Shown: positions 48,386-61,302 of the stretch, in pieces | Position numbering within the stretch: position 1 is the first letter of the stretch | Layout: the number at the start of each line of letters is the position of its first letter | NCBI RefSeq assembly: GCF_963675165.1 | Contig: NC_087377.1 | Coordinates: 14,752,198 to 14,816,197, forward strand | DNA: 64,000 bases | Source: Halichondria panicea | Lineage: Eukaryota; Porifera; Demospongiae; Suberitida; Halichondriidae | Direction of reading: 5' to 3' | Notes under the pieces: generated by a model | What the model saw: the letters and a program-made list of their open reading frames with translations, nothing else | What the model was told of the DNA's origin: nothing | Databases searched by the model: none | Position numbers and translations under genes: made by a program

Positions 48386-48580
48386 GTTTATATCCCTAGG
48401 GCATAGCAACATAACACTGTCCTAGTAACACAATATAAACTGCACAAAAAAAGACAGAGACAACTCTAGACACAGCTCCATCTCTTCTCTCTCCTACACG
48501 CCAGTATATGCAGCGTATAAGATTGGCATGACCGACGAATGGCTTGACACAAAATTGTTGGAGTTCCAACGCTGAAACTA

Positions 48581-48692
48581 CTGCAAAACAGCCCCACCCC
48601 ACTTCTGGTGCTGCAAAACAGCCCCACCCCTCTACTGCTGCAAAGAAACAGCCCCACCCCATTTACTGCTGCGAAGAAACAGCCCCACCCCA
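48581..48692. repeat. Four tandem units of about 30 bp, CTGCAAA-ACAGCCCCACCCC
   Basis: Units start near 48581, 48611, 48638 and 48668, each with ACAGCCCCACCCC. Open frames on both strands across it are repeat products (QPHPT or GWGCF repeats) without other support. Confidence 0.85.
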
Positions 48693-50655
48693 CTATACTA
48701 TACTACTCATCAGTGTAACTGCTGCTCGAACAGCCCCCTCCACTATCGATATCCTCGGCATCATAACCAAGCCAAAGAAGCTCGCCTCTACACTGCTGCA
48801 AAACAGCTCAAGCCCCCTGCAAAAAGAGCCGCTTCTAGTGCTATGCCTATGGTGAAGCCAGAATTGACCATGCATCAAGAAGTGGAGGACTAGGTCTAGG
48901 AACACAGAATCTTCACAAAATGAGCCTGGGACGATTTTAAAACCTGCATGGTTGCAAAGAAGAAATTCCAGCAGTGCTGAACATTCCTGCATGGCTGGAC
49001 TTACTTTGATACTTGTTATTTCTCATGATACAATATTTAATTTAATTATACCAGAGGGGCGTTTTGTGGTCAGTGCAATATGACTTTTCAGCAGTGCAAT
49101 AATGGTTCATATTGCACTTGGCAACAACATAGCAACGGGATATAATGAGCCATAATCTCATAGTTTCCCAGGGAATTATAAGCTTGAGGGTATAAAGTAC
49201 AAGTACAATTTTTGAATGTACAGAAATGATAATAAAGCTGTAGCTGCATGATAATTAGCTATGGCTGTTCAGTTTTTTCACTACCAGTTTCTATAGCGTT
49301 TGCTGGGTTGATGGTAGGGTTCACCAGTATCTTTTCTTGTCTCTACGAGGAACACTAAGAGCCAATGATTTTAACAGTTCTGGGTCCATTGTCACAAGCA
49401 TGAAAGCATGTCTTCAACTTGTAGCATTTGTCAACTTCGTCGTCCTGACTTCTGTTTCTATCCTGCAGCCATGTTTCAATTGTTTACTTCAGTAGACTCC
49501 TGTGTCTTTTTGGGAACAATAGTGCACTGTAGCATTGCTGCAAGCTGTTCCTTGCTAGCTAGCCGTACATATCAGAACAGTTGAGCTGGGGTGGGGCTTG
49601 AGTGCAGAGAAAGAGAAAGAGGATCGAGGCTGGGCTCATTTGTTGCAGAGCGCTTCCTGCACAAGGTGGAGTCACTAGTTTGTCCATTCCAACATTGAAG
49701 CAAGGCCAATGCAAAGGTTTTTTTTAGCAGAAATCATCTAGACTAGCTTGTCAGAACAGGACATTTTCAAAAATAAAGCTGTTGCTAAGGCTTGCTGCTT
49801 TTAGATACACTTCTTGCCTGAGGCAGCCAATGAAAAGTGGGATCTAAATCAGTTAGCACATGTGCATTCGGTATATATCTATGGTTATACAGTGTCCCTC
49901 ATCCCTCGGGCAAAGCCCTCGTGATATGGGACACTATAACACATAGATACCTCATGCCCATGTACTATCTATAACATAACATACCCCAGTTGCTTTAGGA
50001 GTCACCAACCTCACCACATACACCGTAGGGCGATCATGACAACCATGGCAATAAGAGAGATAAGCATCTTCAATGCTGGCATAGGAGAACCTGAGCGGAG
50101 TGATGGAATAGAACATGCATTATTGGACATGCATTATTGGAATAGATGAATCAATAATTAAAAGTGAAACCGAACAGGGAGAGGGATTGGAAACGGAAGT
50201 TACCTCGAATTATATCTGCATTACACCGGGGTTAAATCGAGGCTGTGTATCTAACGTTGGTACCTTGACTGTCTGCTAGATTATACTACATTTGTACTAA
50301 AATTGCTCTTCCAACTGCATGACACTTGAGACCATGTGGGACACAGTACACCGATGAGTTGCACAGTCTTAGCTATAATTATTAGAAGCATTTTAGGTAC
50401 ATAAAGATCTCATAGCGTGACGAAGAACGTTTTGTACCTCTAGCTATCTTCACAAAAGTCAAAAATGTATTTTTTTCTTTTCCAACTTATGTTCACCATT
50501 AGGGGGCATGAGAATGACATTTTAGGGAGGCTCTGAATAGCATGATCATAATTCATGAAACATTGTTTCCCGCGTGTTGAGCAACCGTAACACGGATTTA
50601 CATCAAAGGCTCTCTGGTGCCATGCTGCAAATTCAATGTAAAATGTCACATGACG
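48693..50655. other. Gene-free interval
   Basis: No exon chain or known domain is seen. It includes CAGTGCAATATGA-type repeat sequence at 49065-49145, a CATTATTGGA direct doublet near 50118-50142, and a GGGATTGGAAACGGAAGTTAC repeat end at about 50182-50202 whose reverse complement lies at 50660-50680. Confidence 0.5.
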
Positions 50656-51360
50656 CTACTTTCGTTTCCAATCCCTCTTCCTATTCAATCTATGGTGAAA
50701 CCAAGAAATATCATGCATCAGTGCTATAAAATGGCAACCTTTTGCTCCACTTGTTGTGCACTTATCATCTTCCACTGTGAAGGGCACTGTTATATCACGC
50801 ACAATATTTGCAGTGGTCTGGTTGGCTTGATATAGTACCAACTGTAGGATTGTTCCGTTGTCCACATCACCTTCGTGTAAATAGACATCGGCTCTCTTGC
50901 AAAACTTGTCTGGAAACCATTCTTGGTTGTACGTGACCGTGATGTCTTCTGTCTTATAAATTGGGTAATCCACACGAGCGTTGCCAATGTCTAGGCCTCC
51001 TTTTCTAACTACCACTGAAAAGTTTGTGTCATTATCAGTTCTGCACACTTGAAAGCGAAGTGTTTGTGTATAAGATCCATTAGTGGCTTCTAGTTGTTTT
51101 AATGATAGCGCAGATGCTACAATACAAAAAAACATAGCTAGCATTGTGTATATAGCTACAGCTCCATCACAATAGACTACTGTACAGTTCTGCATAGTTT
51201 ATCATGATGCAGCCTTGTGTAGCCTGGCTATTAAATGTACATGTGTGATGCAGACATGCACACACTCACTGTATCCTAGGGACTCTAGATCCAGTGCACT
51301 TGTCCATTGGGCCAGGACAGCAGTCAGTAGCACACACCAGTAGACAACTGCAGGGGTCAT
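50656..51360 (-). CDS. Small secreted protein of unknown family
   Basis: Two exons: 51270-51360 and 50656-51116; 552 nt, 183 residues, phase 1 junction. MTPAVVYWCVLLTAVLAQWT is a signal peptide; a second upstream ATG at 51384 is in frame, but the inner one gives the better signal. The mature part is about 150 residues with several N-glycosylation sequons (NGSY, NDTN, NGTI, NQTT) and few cysteines (FQVCRTD, DKFCKRAD, DDKCTTSGAKGC). Beta-strand-like alternation (FSVVVRKGGLD, EDITVTYNQEW, ILQLVLYQAN) suggests a beta-sandwich. I recognise no family. The last 12 or so residues (RLNRKRDWKRK) and the stop come from a repeat found elsewhere in the window, so the C-terminus may be recent or the model may be missing a splice. 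Confidence 0.6.
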
Positions 51361-51535
51361 CTTAGAGCTTTCTATGAAGTTCAACTATGAAGCATATGAT
51401 ATCTGCTACTCAGTGCTTTATGAAGGTTTGGTGGCAAATTCCTGGGAGTTAAATGGCCGACTAATTAATAGCTGGATTTCCCCTGGGGTTTCCCTGGGAA
51501 ATTTGGACAAAACTTGTACATCATCTCCTATGCAG

Positions 51536-52554
<1,019 letters not shown>

Positions 52555-52574
52555 TGAGCTATTGAGTTATTTAT

Positions 52575-52610
52575 TATGCCTCGGTGGGCATGCGCAAGCT
52601 AGGTATATGG

Positions 52611-52669
<59 letters not shown>

Positions 52670-52840
52670 TGTAGACTGCTACAGTTGCTGAAGGATCAAT
52701 GAAGTGCAAGTAAGAGTTTCTATATAGGCTTCTAGGCATGTTTTCCTGGATTGGAATTCGTGGATTTACAAAATAATGCTAGAGTTACCTAGTTTTGCGA
52801 ATGCCATTGCAGTCTCTTCAGAATAGTGCGTAGCAACATC
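52575..52840 (+). repeat. Dispersed repeat with (TG)27 tract
   Basis: A (TG)n run at 52613-52666 is embedded in a repeat that also occurs inverted at 21261-21535: GCATGCGCAAGC on one side, GTAGACTGCTACAGTTGCTG, GGATCAATGAAGTGCAAG and AATTCGTGGATTTAC on the other. It sits directly after the last visible exon of the m-AAA fragment. Confidence 0.7.
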
Positions 52841-53055
52841 TGTTAATATACATAACTTAGCTATTCTACTACTAGTAGTTAGCTCTGCACTAGAACGCTA
52901 GCTGCAAGAGTGAGAAAAGAGATGCAAAGCTGCACTAATAATAATTAATTAATAATTAACTTTCGATCATTTTAGTAGTCGATCATTTTCATTCAGATGC
53001 CATTTTAGTATGACTGTACTAAGTATTCATAAATAATTAATGTGCTGCCAAAAAC

Positions 53056-53145
53056 TAGCTACAGCTAGCCTCGTTCCCAGGCCGATCCGTCTCCAATTGA
53101 ACGCTAGGTCGACTCCTGGGAACGAGGCTAGGCTACAGCTAGCTT
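53056..53145. repeat. Inverted repeat with GCCTCGTTCCCAG ends
   Basis: AGCTAGCCTCGTTCCCAG is mirrored by CTGGGAACGAGGCTAGG with about 33 bases between. It is a short MITE-like fold-back without coding capacity. Confidence 0.8.
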
Positions 53146-53597
53146 GTGTAAATCAGAAATGCTAATAATGTCACGTGCAAATTATGCAATTTACTCTGAT
53201 GCGTCAAAGCATAGATAAAGAAGAGAGGGATTGGCAACGGAAGTTAAAACGTAGACCTTTGTGCAGGAGGTGTGGCTTAATCCTGAAACGATGCGTGTTG
53301 TCCCCCACCATAACGCCGCGAAACACTTTTTTTATGTTTGAGGCCTTACACAGAGCTTTCTAAGACCCCCCAAAACTTCATTTCCATGCTTCTTGATGAT
53401 GTGTATTATGTGGAAATTCCCAAAAATTTTTCTAGATTGTTGAGAAAGAGCTAGTTTCACCTCTTTTCACCGTTTTTTATGGCTATGTACCAATAGCACC
53501 TATAATATAGCTAAGATTGTCTAACTAAGTAGTGTCCTAGCTGGATCACATATAGCCTCAAGCATGGAAATGAAGTCTAAAATCAGCAGCAGGATTG

Positions 53598-54171
53598 CAG
53601 GGCCGTAGCCACCAACTTTAGAGTGGTCAGGTTATGAAATGGAACAAATCGGCGCGCATAGCGCGCCTAAATTTTTAGGGCCACGCCCACTTCTGGTATC
53701 GTTGGTTACGCCCCTTGTCTACTGACTACTGCTGGGACTAGATTCTGTTTAGCTTTAAAGCTTAGCCCTAACACAAAATAATGTTACAGAACACAACATC
53801 TTGATTCTCATCATGATGGAGAAACAGCAAAGTTTTATTTGGCAAGACCACAGAACTGGTTTGCAAATGATGATCGCTTCGGGAACAACAAATTATTAGC
53901 TGATGGTGAGCTTGGTCTGGAAGACTTGGAAGGGATTCTCTCTCAACATTGACAGCCATAGCAATGATAGCATGCAATACTTATAGATTAATAGTCTTGA
54001 TCACTTATAGTTCTAGCATAAATTTATGCTTGCATGTTTTGCAACTGCAGAAGGAGTTCACTGCACATTTTGTCCATTATGTGTTTATTGTAGTGACGAC
54101 CATTGCCTATTCACCTCGGAAAAAGTGGTCAGGTTGAAACCTGACTAACCTGACTGGTGGCTACGGCCCTG
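53598..54171. mobile_element. Non-autonomous DNA transposon with CAGGGCCGTAGCCACCA ends
   Basis: CAGGGCCGTAGCCACCA at the left end is matched exactly in reverse complement at the right (TGGTGGCTACGGCCCTG). Subterminal GTCAGGTT occurs in both. A 5-bp direct repeat GATTG flanks it (53593-53597, 54172-54176). The 574-bp interior has no transposase. The termini resemble those of the nested element at 26206-26880. Confidence 0.85.
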
Positions 54172-56300
54172 GATTGTTATACTGACAGTAAGACAATCAG
54201 TTGTCTCCTCAACCATTCCCAGCCTGTGCTTTACTCGAGGCTGTCTTCCTACGTTGAAGTAGACAGCCTCGAGTAACGCCGGGGCAACACGGATGGTTAT
54301 TCGAGGTTGATTTTGTTGCCAATCCCTCTTTGCTCTATCTATGGTCAAAGCTAAAGACATTTACACAGATCTATCTAGCCAGTCTTTTGATATTATAGAT
54401 CCTTGTACCAGTGTCTGTTGTGCCACAACTTGTGGATTAGCATGGAACAGCTGATGAACGTAGAAATCTTGGCAGTCCTTCTTTGAACCGAGGAGTGGCA
54501 GCGATTTTAAGACAGTTTGTATAAGTCTGACCAACTACTCTCAATTCAACTGCTGCCCTCTGCCATTATCTGTCTTGTATTGTACAGGTTATCAAAAGCC
54601 TTGGGCAACCAATAACACACTGACTTTTGGCTGCCATTTCTCATCATATAAAACTGAAACACAGCTAATCTCTGCTGGTGTCTTAGATTAGCTGAATGCC
54701 TGATGTCGTTATTACTCCATCAATTTTCTCTTTTCTAGCACTAGCATCCACTCTCAAACTGTAGCTAAGAAGCCCGCGATCACTTTTGCAGGCTCATGAG
54801 ACAATATTTCTGCACGGTTTCTGTCGCTGAATCTGTTGACAGCTAGTTGTGTTTGGTGTCTATGATGGTTACTGGACCTAACCCTATCAGCACATAATAT
54901 CCGTACTAGCTAGATCCACCTAGATCCAGTCATGTTCCACTGCTGAGTCAGCAAAAACGAAAAGCAATTTGGCCTGGAATGTCATTAAAAGGTCATAATT
55001 AGTGAAAGTTCAAGTGATGTCCAACCTCCTCTGCTGGGCTACAATAACTTCACGAGAGACGACTAACAAAACAAAACATCACACACAGGGCCTCTTTATA
55101 ACCAACAAACAAAGAGGGACGCTATAGGCTACAGACATCGCACTAACAAGTAAATTCCTAAATACTAATACACAAAAGCCATATAGTTACTAACTAATAA
55201 CATTCAGGGGAAGTGTTGATATTTTTTCCACAAACCACTGCATAGCCTATGTAGTGGTTATGCTAATAAGTATGTGGAAAAAACATCAACACTATCCTAT
55301 GACTGTCATAGGATTGGTAGTGGTGTTTGGCAGTATTTCACATATTTTGACTTGTGTTCAAACTGTTTTATCTCTGCAGGGAAAGGCCACATCTGGAAAC
55401 TAGTTTTATCTATTTATGTAGCTATGTCTTCATTGGGGCAAGCGATACCTATAGTGAGATTTTGTCTGTCTGTGGTCTGTGTGTGTGTATGTGTGTGTGT
55501 CGGCCATGGACCGGCACGATATTCGTTTTTTGTACTCGTGACCCTTTACCAACTTTTATGTGAGTCAATGCGCATGGGAACAACAGATAGCTACAATCAG
55601 CAACGAAGGCTCAGGCGAGACTAGTCTCGCGGGTCATGCTCAACAATCTGATACTACCTATGGTGACTATTGAAAGGTCACCCGCCTCTGCGCGCACTGA
55701 CATCAGGAACAACTGTGTGCGCTTAATGTGTTTACCATGAGCGTTCAGAATTAAGCGCGCGCGATTCATTGTGACTGTAGGCGGAGGCGGGTGACCCTTC
55801 TCGGCCACTGTACAATCTAGATAGAGTACAGTACATGGTGGAGCAATTTTATAGCCAGCAAACCTTGAAAAGCTGAGCTAGTTTGTAAGTAAAGTGCTGA
55901 ATCAGCAATAAGAAGAGTCTACTGCCACAATGAACCGCGTGCGCTGAATTCTGAACGCTTGCGGTAAACACATTAAACAAGCGCAGTTAAACAAAGATCA
56001 GTTTGCACAAATTAAAAGGTCAATGAATCATGTCCTGCATCTGTCAATAGCCAAGGAATACCTTGCGTTAATTACAATGCAGATATGATTTATTGACCTT
56101 TAATCTTGTGCAGACTAATCTGAAAATTGTTAGCAGCTCTTTGTTTAACTGCGTGCGATTAATGTGCCTACCGCAAGCGTTTAGATTTAAGCGCGTGGTC
56201 AACAAAAACTCCGCATGCGCTTAGAATTGAAGCGCATGCAGTTTATTGTAGCGGTAGGCGGAGGCGGGTGACCCTTCTCGGCCACCGTAAGACTGAGCCC
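54172..56300. other. Gene-free region of inverted repeats
   Basis: At 54230-54285 GAGGCTGTC and GACAGCCTC form a fold-back. At 55208-55295 GTGTTGATATTTTTTCCACA faces TGTGGAAAAAACATCAACAC with an inner AACCACTGCATAG/CTATGTAGTGGTT pair. At 55690-56290 lies the larger structure listed separately. No exon chain is seen. Confidence 0.6.
55690..56290. repeat. Complex inverted repeat with GGTGACCCTTCTCGGCCAC motifs
   Basis: GTTAAACAAAGATCAGTTTG...AAAGGTCAATGAATCAT (55986-56030) is mirrored by ATGATTTATTGACCTTT...CTCTTTGTTTAAC (about 56086-56150). Outside these, GCGGTAAACACATTAA and TTAATGTGTTTACCATGAGC-type tracts repeat in both orientations. GGCGGGTGACCCTTCTCGGC appears at about 55785 and 56258, and once more at 40355. 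It looks like a fold-back element or nested copies of one family. Confidence 0.75.
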
Positions 56301-59300
56301 AATAGATTACACTCGACAAAATCAAATTATTGGACAGTTTTTTTCTAGTGATCACAGCTCCGACTGGCCATGGAAGCGACTTAGCCCATCCAAATGTTCG
56401 CTGGTTAGTAGTCCCATAGCCACCTATTGGTGTTTGCAGTCAATCGTTTTGTTTGTACATTATACGCACTTTTAGCTGACAATTATTGACATCTGATGAA
56501 ATTCGGTAGTCTACTCTACACGCACCATAGATAGAGTAGAGATATGTACGTATGGACATATAAAACTCTCGTGAAATACAGACTATACCCCTCCCCTCTC
56601 TGAGTCTCTCTATACAGACCTACCTGTCCATGAGGTCCTGTTTAACGATGGTACTCCTACCTCACATCCAAATACTCTGGGATCAGTTTAACTGTGCTAT
56701 CAATAGTCGTATACACTCTCACCACTAAGTGCTGTTACTATACAATCTTAGCGAAATGCATGTATATAGCCGTGTATTGTGATTTAGTAACTATAACTGT
56801 ACTATAATTATACATCAATTCAATGTACACAAAAATCAAAAATTAATGAATACAAACAACCACCATGTTGGTACACTGACTTAATAACTATATGCTTATT
56901 ATTACTTTTTGTGGATGGAGTGCTGTAAAAAGTAATATCCTGTGAACTGCGAGTTGCTTATCGTTACTATTATCTCCATGCTGTAATACAATACACAGAT
57001 GATGCATATTGGCTATGGAATTGTGGGTTGACTGCATGTGCGATTGGTCTCGGGTCCAAGCTGCGCTTACGGCTTGGATCCGAAACTATGTGTGATAGTG
57101 GTTGCTTCTGCATGTAGGGAAGACATGTACACAGCTAAAAAACAAAACATTTTACACTTCTATAGTTGTTCGTGAGAACTAAATAACGATCTGTATCTAT
57201 TTGATTAGTAGTAACGGGCACTAATTTATTACATTAGACACAGTCATGCATGTGCTTTCAAGTATTTGGACAATAATAATTATGTGATGTTTATTGTACA
57301 ATAGACTTTACACTTACAATGCCTGCAAACACAAGCCATGGCAGTCCCTCCTAGGATGATCATCATGAGAGAGGTGCGGTTGAGCACCTCATATGCATGC
57401 ATATGCACACATCATCGTGGTAATCATGTAGACTGAGGAAAAAGTAGTCACTGGGCCCAGGGTCCACTGGCCACTGCAGCCTCAACCTGCACAGAGCGTG
57501 TTAATGTATATTTCATACATGCATCATTCAAGTCATGGCAGCTGCTGTATTAAAATGTCTATTTGGCTCATATGAATGTGCGTATCAGCTGCATTTACCT
57601 GTGTGTGTTATGGGATAGGGGAGGGAACTGGGAGGGGTATATTGAGGACACTGACTTTTCATAACACATGCATATAACAAATTTGTGCTTTTTGCTCTTT
57701 AAAGTTAGAGTAATACAATGTGTACATCCATGCAGAGCTTCTAAATTATAACATTGGGGCTCGTGAGTATAGTGATCCTAATTTCTATGGTTGGGTATAC
57801 ATTTCAGACGGGACACATGATATAGGCCTTGGCACATAATGTATTTGGGGGAGGGGGATAGGTAGCTATAGGCTTGTGAGCAATTAAAAAAATGTATAGG
57901 CAATTTTATCGGAGGTATTTACCTAATTACAATGTTGTTAGGCTTAAATTGTATAAGTTCATTAGCTGTCCACTGAATAGTAACATACCATATAATTATA
58001 TGAGTGATTGTGCTCAGATTTTGTCAAGCCATGCTATCTATGACAATGCATGCAACTAGAATATTGTTCATTGTCCAGCTTAGATCTACATACGGGTATA
58101 TAAAATATAAATGTGATACGAGTATATAAATGTGAGTCTTTTACAGTTAGTATAAATAATAAATATTATGAACAAACAACTATTATCCTCGATCAATAAA
58201 CAGCGGTAACCCAAACGCAAACTTGCCCTACAATGTATGTTACATATTCTCCGTCCCGTCTTGATGCTCAGCGTTGTCTAGTTTTGTGTGCCCATAATCA
58301 TGTTGAACAGTTTGAGAGAATGAATGAATAGAATTGCAGGCAGCTATAATGATGTGTAAATACTAAGAATTAACGGTATGTGGTCTCTTTAGGAAAGGAA
58401 TGTTATGAAACTGAGCCAAACAGTTATACACAAGAACGCAGACCGTAAGAGACAAACAACAATAAAAGAATGTGTGCACATTCCTTGCACAGCTTTGTTT
58501 GTATCAGAACAATTAAGCTTATATGAAAGAAAACAACTTGAACGAAGGACGTCATAATTCGATCGAGTGTTTTGTTTTTTCTCACCTATTAGCACTGAAA
58601 AAATGTTTTCAATTCCTGAATTATTCAAAGGTGTGTAAAATGTGACAATAGCCTGAGAGAAGAGTGCATGGTGGGCGTACATATACCACAGACAATGAGG
58701 AAAGTGCTGCATGGTCAAGTGCTACATGATATGTATGCCAACAGAAGCCATGCATGTATGCAGTTGAACATACAGCTGCAGGCTTAGGAATGTCTTTATA
58801 ATCAGACCATTCTCAGCACAATAGAACGTACCATATAGTAGTGCGAATTTTCGAGTGGCTTATTTTCGCAGATTTTGTGGGTTAGCAATCCTACACAAAA
58901 ATTAAGTCAACAAAAATTGTTAGAAATATCTTCTATAACGTGCAAAGATTAAAGGCGTGGCTTTCCGGTAAGCAGTCATTCCACGAACATTGTGCAACGA
59001 AATGCTTTTAGAGGCCATTCCATGAAATAATAAGTGCCTCAAAAATTTCGCACTATAATTATGGTAATTGCTCTAAATTGTAACATAGATAGAGAATCAA
59101 CATTATGGTCTGTAAAATAATTATTGCCTTCTATTATTATTATTCCCAATTTAGGGCAACTATGAGCAAGGGTATAATGTATAGGAAGTTTGCAGAGTCT
59201 CAGTCTAATCATTTATGCCTTTCCTGCCAAAACAGAGGCCTATTGGTTACGTATGACAAAACAACGAAAGCATTAAAGCCTTAGGCCATTGTTGTAGCCT

Positions 59301-61020
59301 GAGGATACACAGCATACCTTTGATCTACCCACTTGCAGGAAAGGGGTGCAAAGGAACAACAGTGAGTCAGAGGGCACCCAGATAACAATAATGCCCTATA
59401 ACATTTCCATATTTGGTACTACTAGTAACCTCTTGATAACAAGGGAAGTAAACAGTGGTTTGCACGAAAGTTGCCCCAGAGCCAAGGGCATCATGGCAAA
59501 ACCACAACTCTGTCATCCACCTATGAATATCATAGTTCCTTGGTAGAGGCTGACTGTTCGTTAATTTGAGTTTTATCAATCCTTGCTCTTGCTCTGTAAC
59601 TATATACAGTTGTCTTACACATGCAGTTGTTCTTGTCCATGCAGAACAATAATTATACTATACAGTTATTACTGATATATTCAAGTGTTATAAATAAGCC
59701 AACCTTATATTAAAGGCACTAAGGTTTGTTATGATATGCCCTTGCTCTGGACAACTCGTTGTCAAACCACTGCATGTATATACGTTTATAAGCTATATCC
59801 ATCCTCACACAATTCTTAGTGTTCTCTATATATACTTATCCGTATAGCGCAAAATTTTCGAGGCATTTATATTTCGTGGAATGGCCTCTAGCATTTCGTT
59901 GCACAATGTTCATGGAATGACTGCTTACCAGCCCTTAAGACACAATTGCAAGACTGTCTCGTTAATTGAATGCTCATGCATTTCAACAGCCAACTCGTGG
60001 TTATTACAATTCTATAGTTAAACAATTCAAGGAAGTGAACATTCCTTTCACTTAAAGTGACCTTTGAATATACTCGGAACTGCGGTGTTGTATGGCACCC
60101 TTAACTGCACCCTTAACTTTCATCCTTGCAAAAATATCCCGACACTGTGATCTATAATTAAGAATACCCATGCATGCACAGTGAGTAGGAACATGCATGC
60201 TTCCGTTGCCAGCTATTACAAGAATCTTCTACATTTCCTCTGCATGTTCGAATTCAACAGTATCAGTCTTTTTTTGGTAACTTTCAAAGAAAACCACACC
60301 TGAGAATAGTTTGTACGCCCTAGGGTGTATTATGCTAAAAATCATTTTAGAAGCCACGCAATGTTGTATATCATGGGATTCAGCGCTCTTGCAACTGAGT
60401 GGTTATTGTTACACAATGTCATTTTGTACTTCCTTTAATTAGAACACAGCGCTGCTGCCAATGTGTTGGCTGGTATTGTGACATCATATACGCCTAAGGG
60501 GATGCCTGGATAGAACACTCAGACGACACGACATTGCATTTCTGCCTATAAGAAAATTGTATCCTAATGATGGGAGAGTTTGTATAAGTCAGTGATTTCA
60601 ATAGCTGCAACAACCAGGTACCGTCTTGTATCTATGCAGTGTTCACAAACCACACATTTTTCAAGTACAAAATCCTAACGAGACAAGTTAGCTTTACTGA
60701 TTGGCAATTCATGCATGGGAAATAATAGCTATATTCTTTGTATCATTCATGTCACATTGGATGGTGTTTCTCTTTGAACCTTTCATACATCACTGTTACA
60801 TAGAAACTCACAATGTAAAAGTGTCTTCCAATTGTGAGGCATTCATTTCCTAGACAACAGGAAGTATACAGAACTTGTGGTTTGTTTAGCAAACAATGTT
60901 ACCACAGAGTCTGTCATAACTACCAAAAGAATGCAGGATGTACGTCTGCACAGATAACATTCCCAGGAAGGTACATGTAGTGTCACTAGCAGCCATTGCA
61001 CCGAAGTGGCTTCTTGGAGG
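56301..61020. other. Gene-poor interval before the Calx-beta gene
   Basis: No exon chain or domain is recognised. Positions 58555-58830 are a second copy of the dispersed repeat at about 44865-45605 (CACCTATTAGCACTGAAAA, GGTGGGCGTACATA, TCAGACCATTCTCAGCACAA). The inverted pair at 58976-59936 is listed separately. Short open frames at 58389-58718 and 59346-59579 have no recognisable content. Confidence 0.5.
58976..59936. repeat. Inverted pair of about 80-bp repeats
   Basis: GGTAAGCAGTCATTCCACGA...GCAACGAAATGC...GAGGCCATTCCATGAAAT at 58976-59050 is matched in reverse complement at about 59850-59936. The 800 bases between have no clear gene. It could be a transposon with long terminal inverted repeats or two independent insertions. 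Confidence 0.7.
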
Positions 61021-61032
61021 TATACTGTGTGG

Positions 61033-61039
61033 TATAAAA
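61033..61039 (+). promoter_or_regulatory. Candidate TATA box of the Calx-beta/EGF gene
   Basis: TATAAAA stands about 110 bases upstream of a likely 5' UTR splice donor (GAAAG|GTAAC at 61145-61146). The UTR intron would end at the AG at about 61296 (TTATAG), a few bases before the ATG at 61303. Together they give a plausible promoter and a non-coding first exon. Confidence 0.5.
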
Positions 61040-61302
61040 CAGAGGTAACCAGTTGCCATGCCTCATTCTCAAGCTGTTTACAAACATATTACACCAGTGA
61101 AAGAACTCAAGTGTTCAAGAATCTGCAACAACTGATTGGAGAAAGGTAACAACTTGATACTATAGCTATAGATGCATGCAGCTACAAACTTTCGACATGC
61201 CCTGTTTGATTGCATGCTACAAACAAACAAACACCATGCAAGCAGCAATAAAACTTATAATTATGTATTTCTGCGTGTATACCCACAGCTATTATAGAAG
61301 AG

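Noticed and set aside
48396-48855. Open frames with GWGCF or QPHP repeats
   Set aside because: Produced by the 30-bp tandem repeat; both strands are equally open.
58389-59579. Short open frames near 58.4-58.7 and 59.3-59.6 kb
   Set aside because: They lie in dispersed repeats or plain AT-rich DNA, with no domain and no splice partners.
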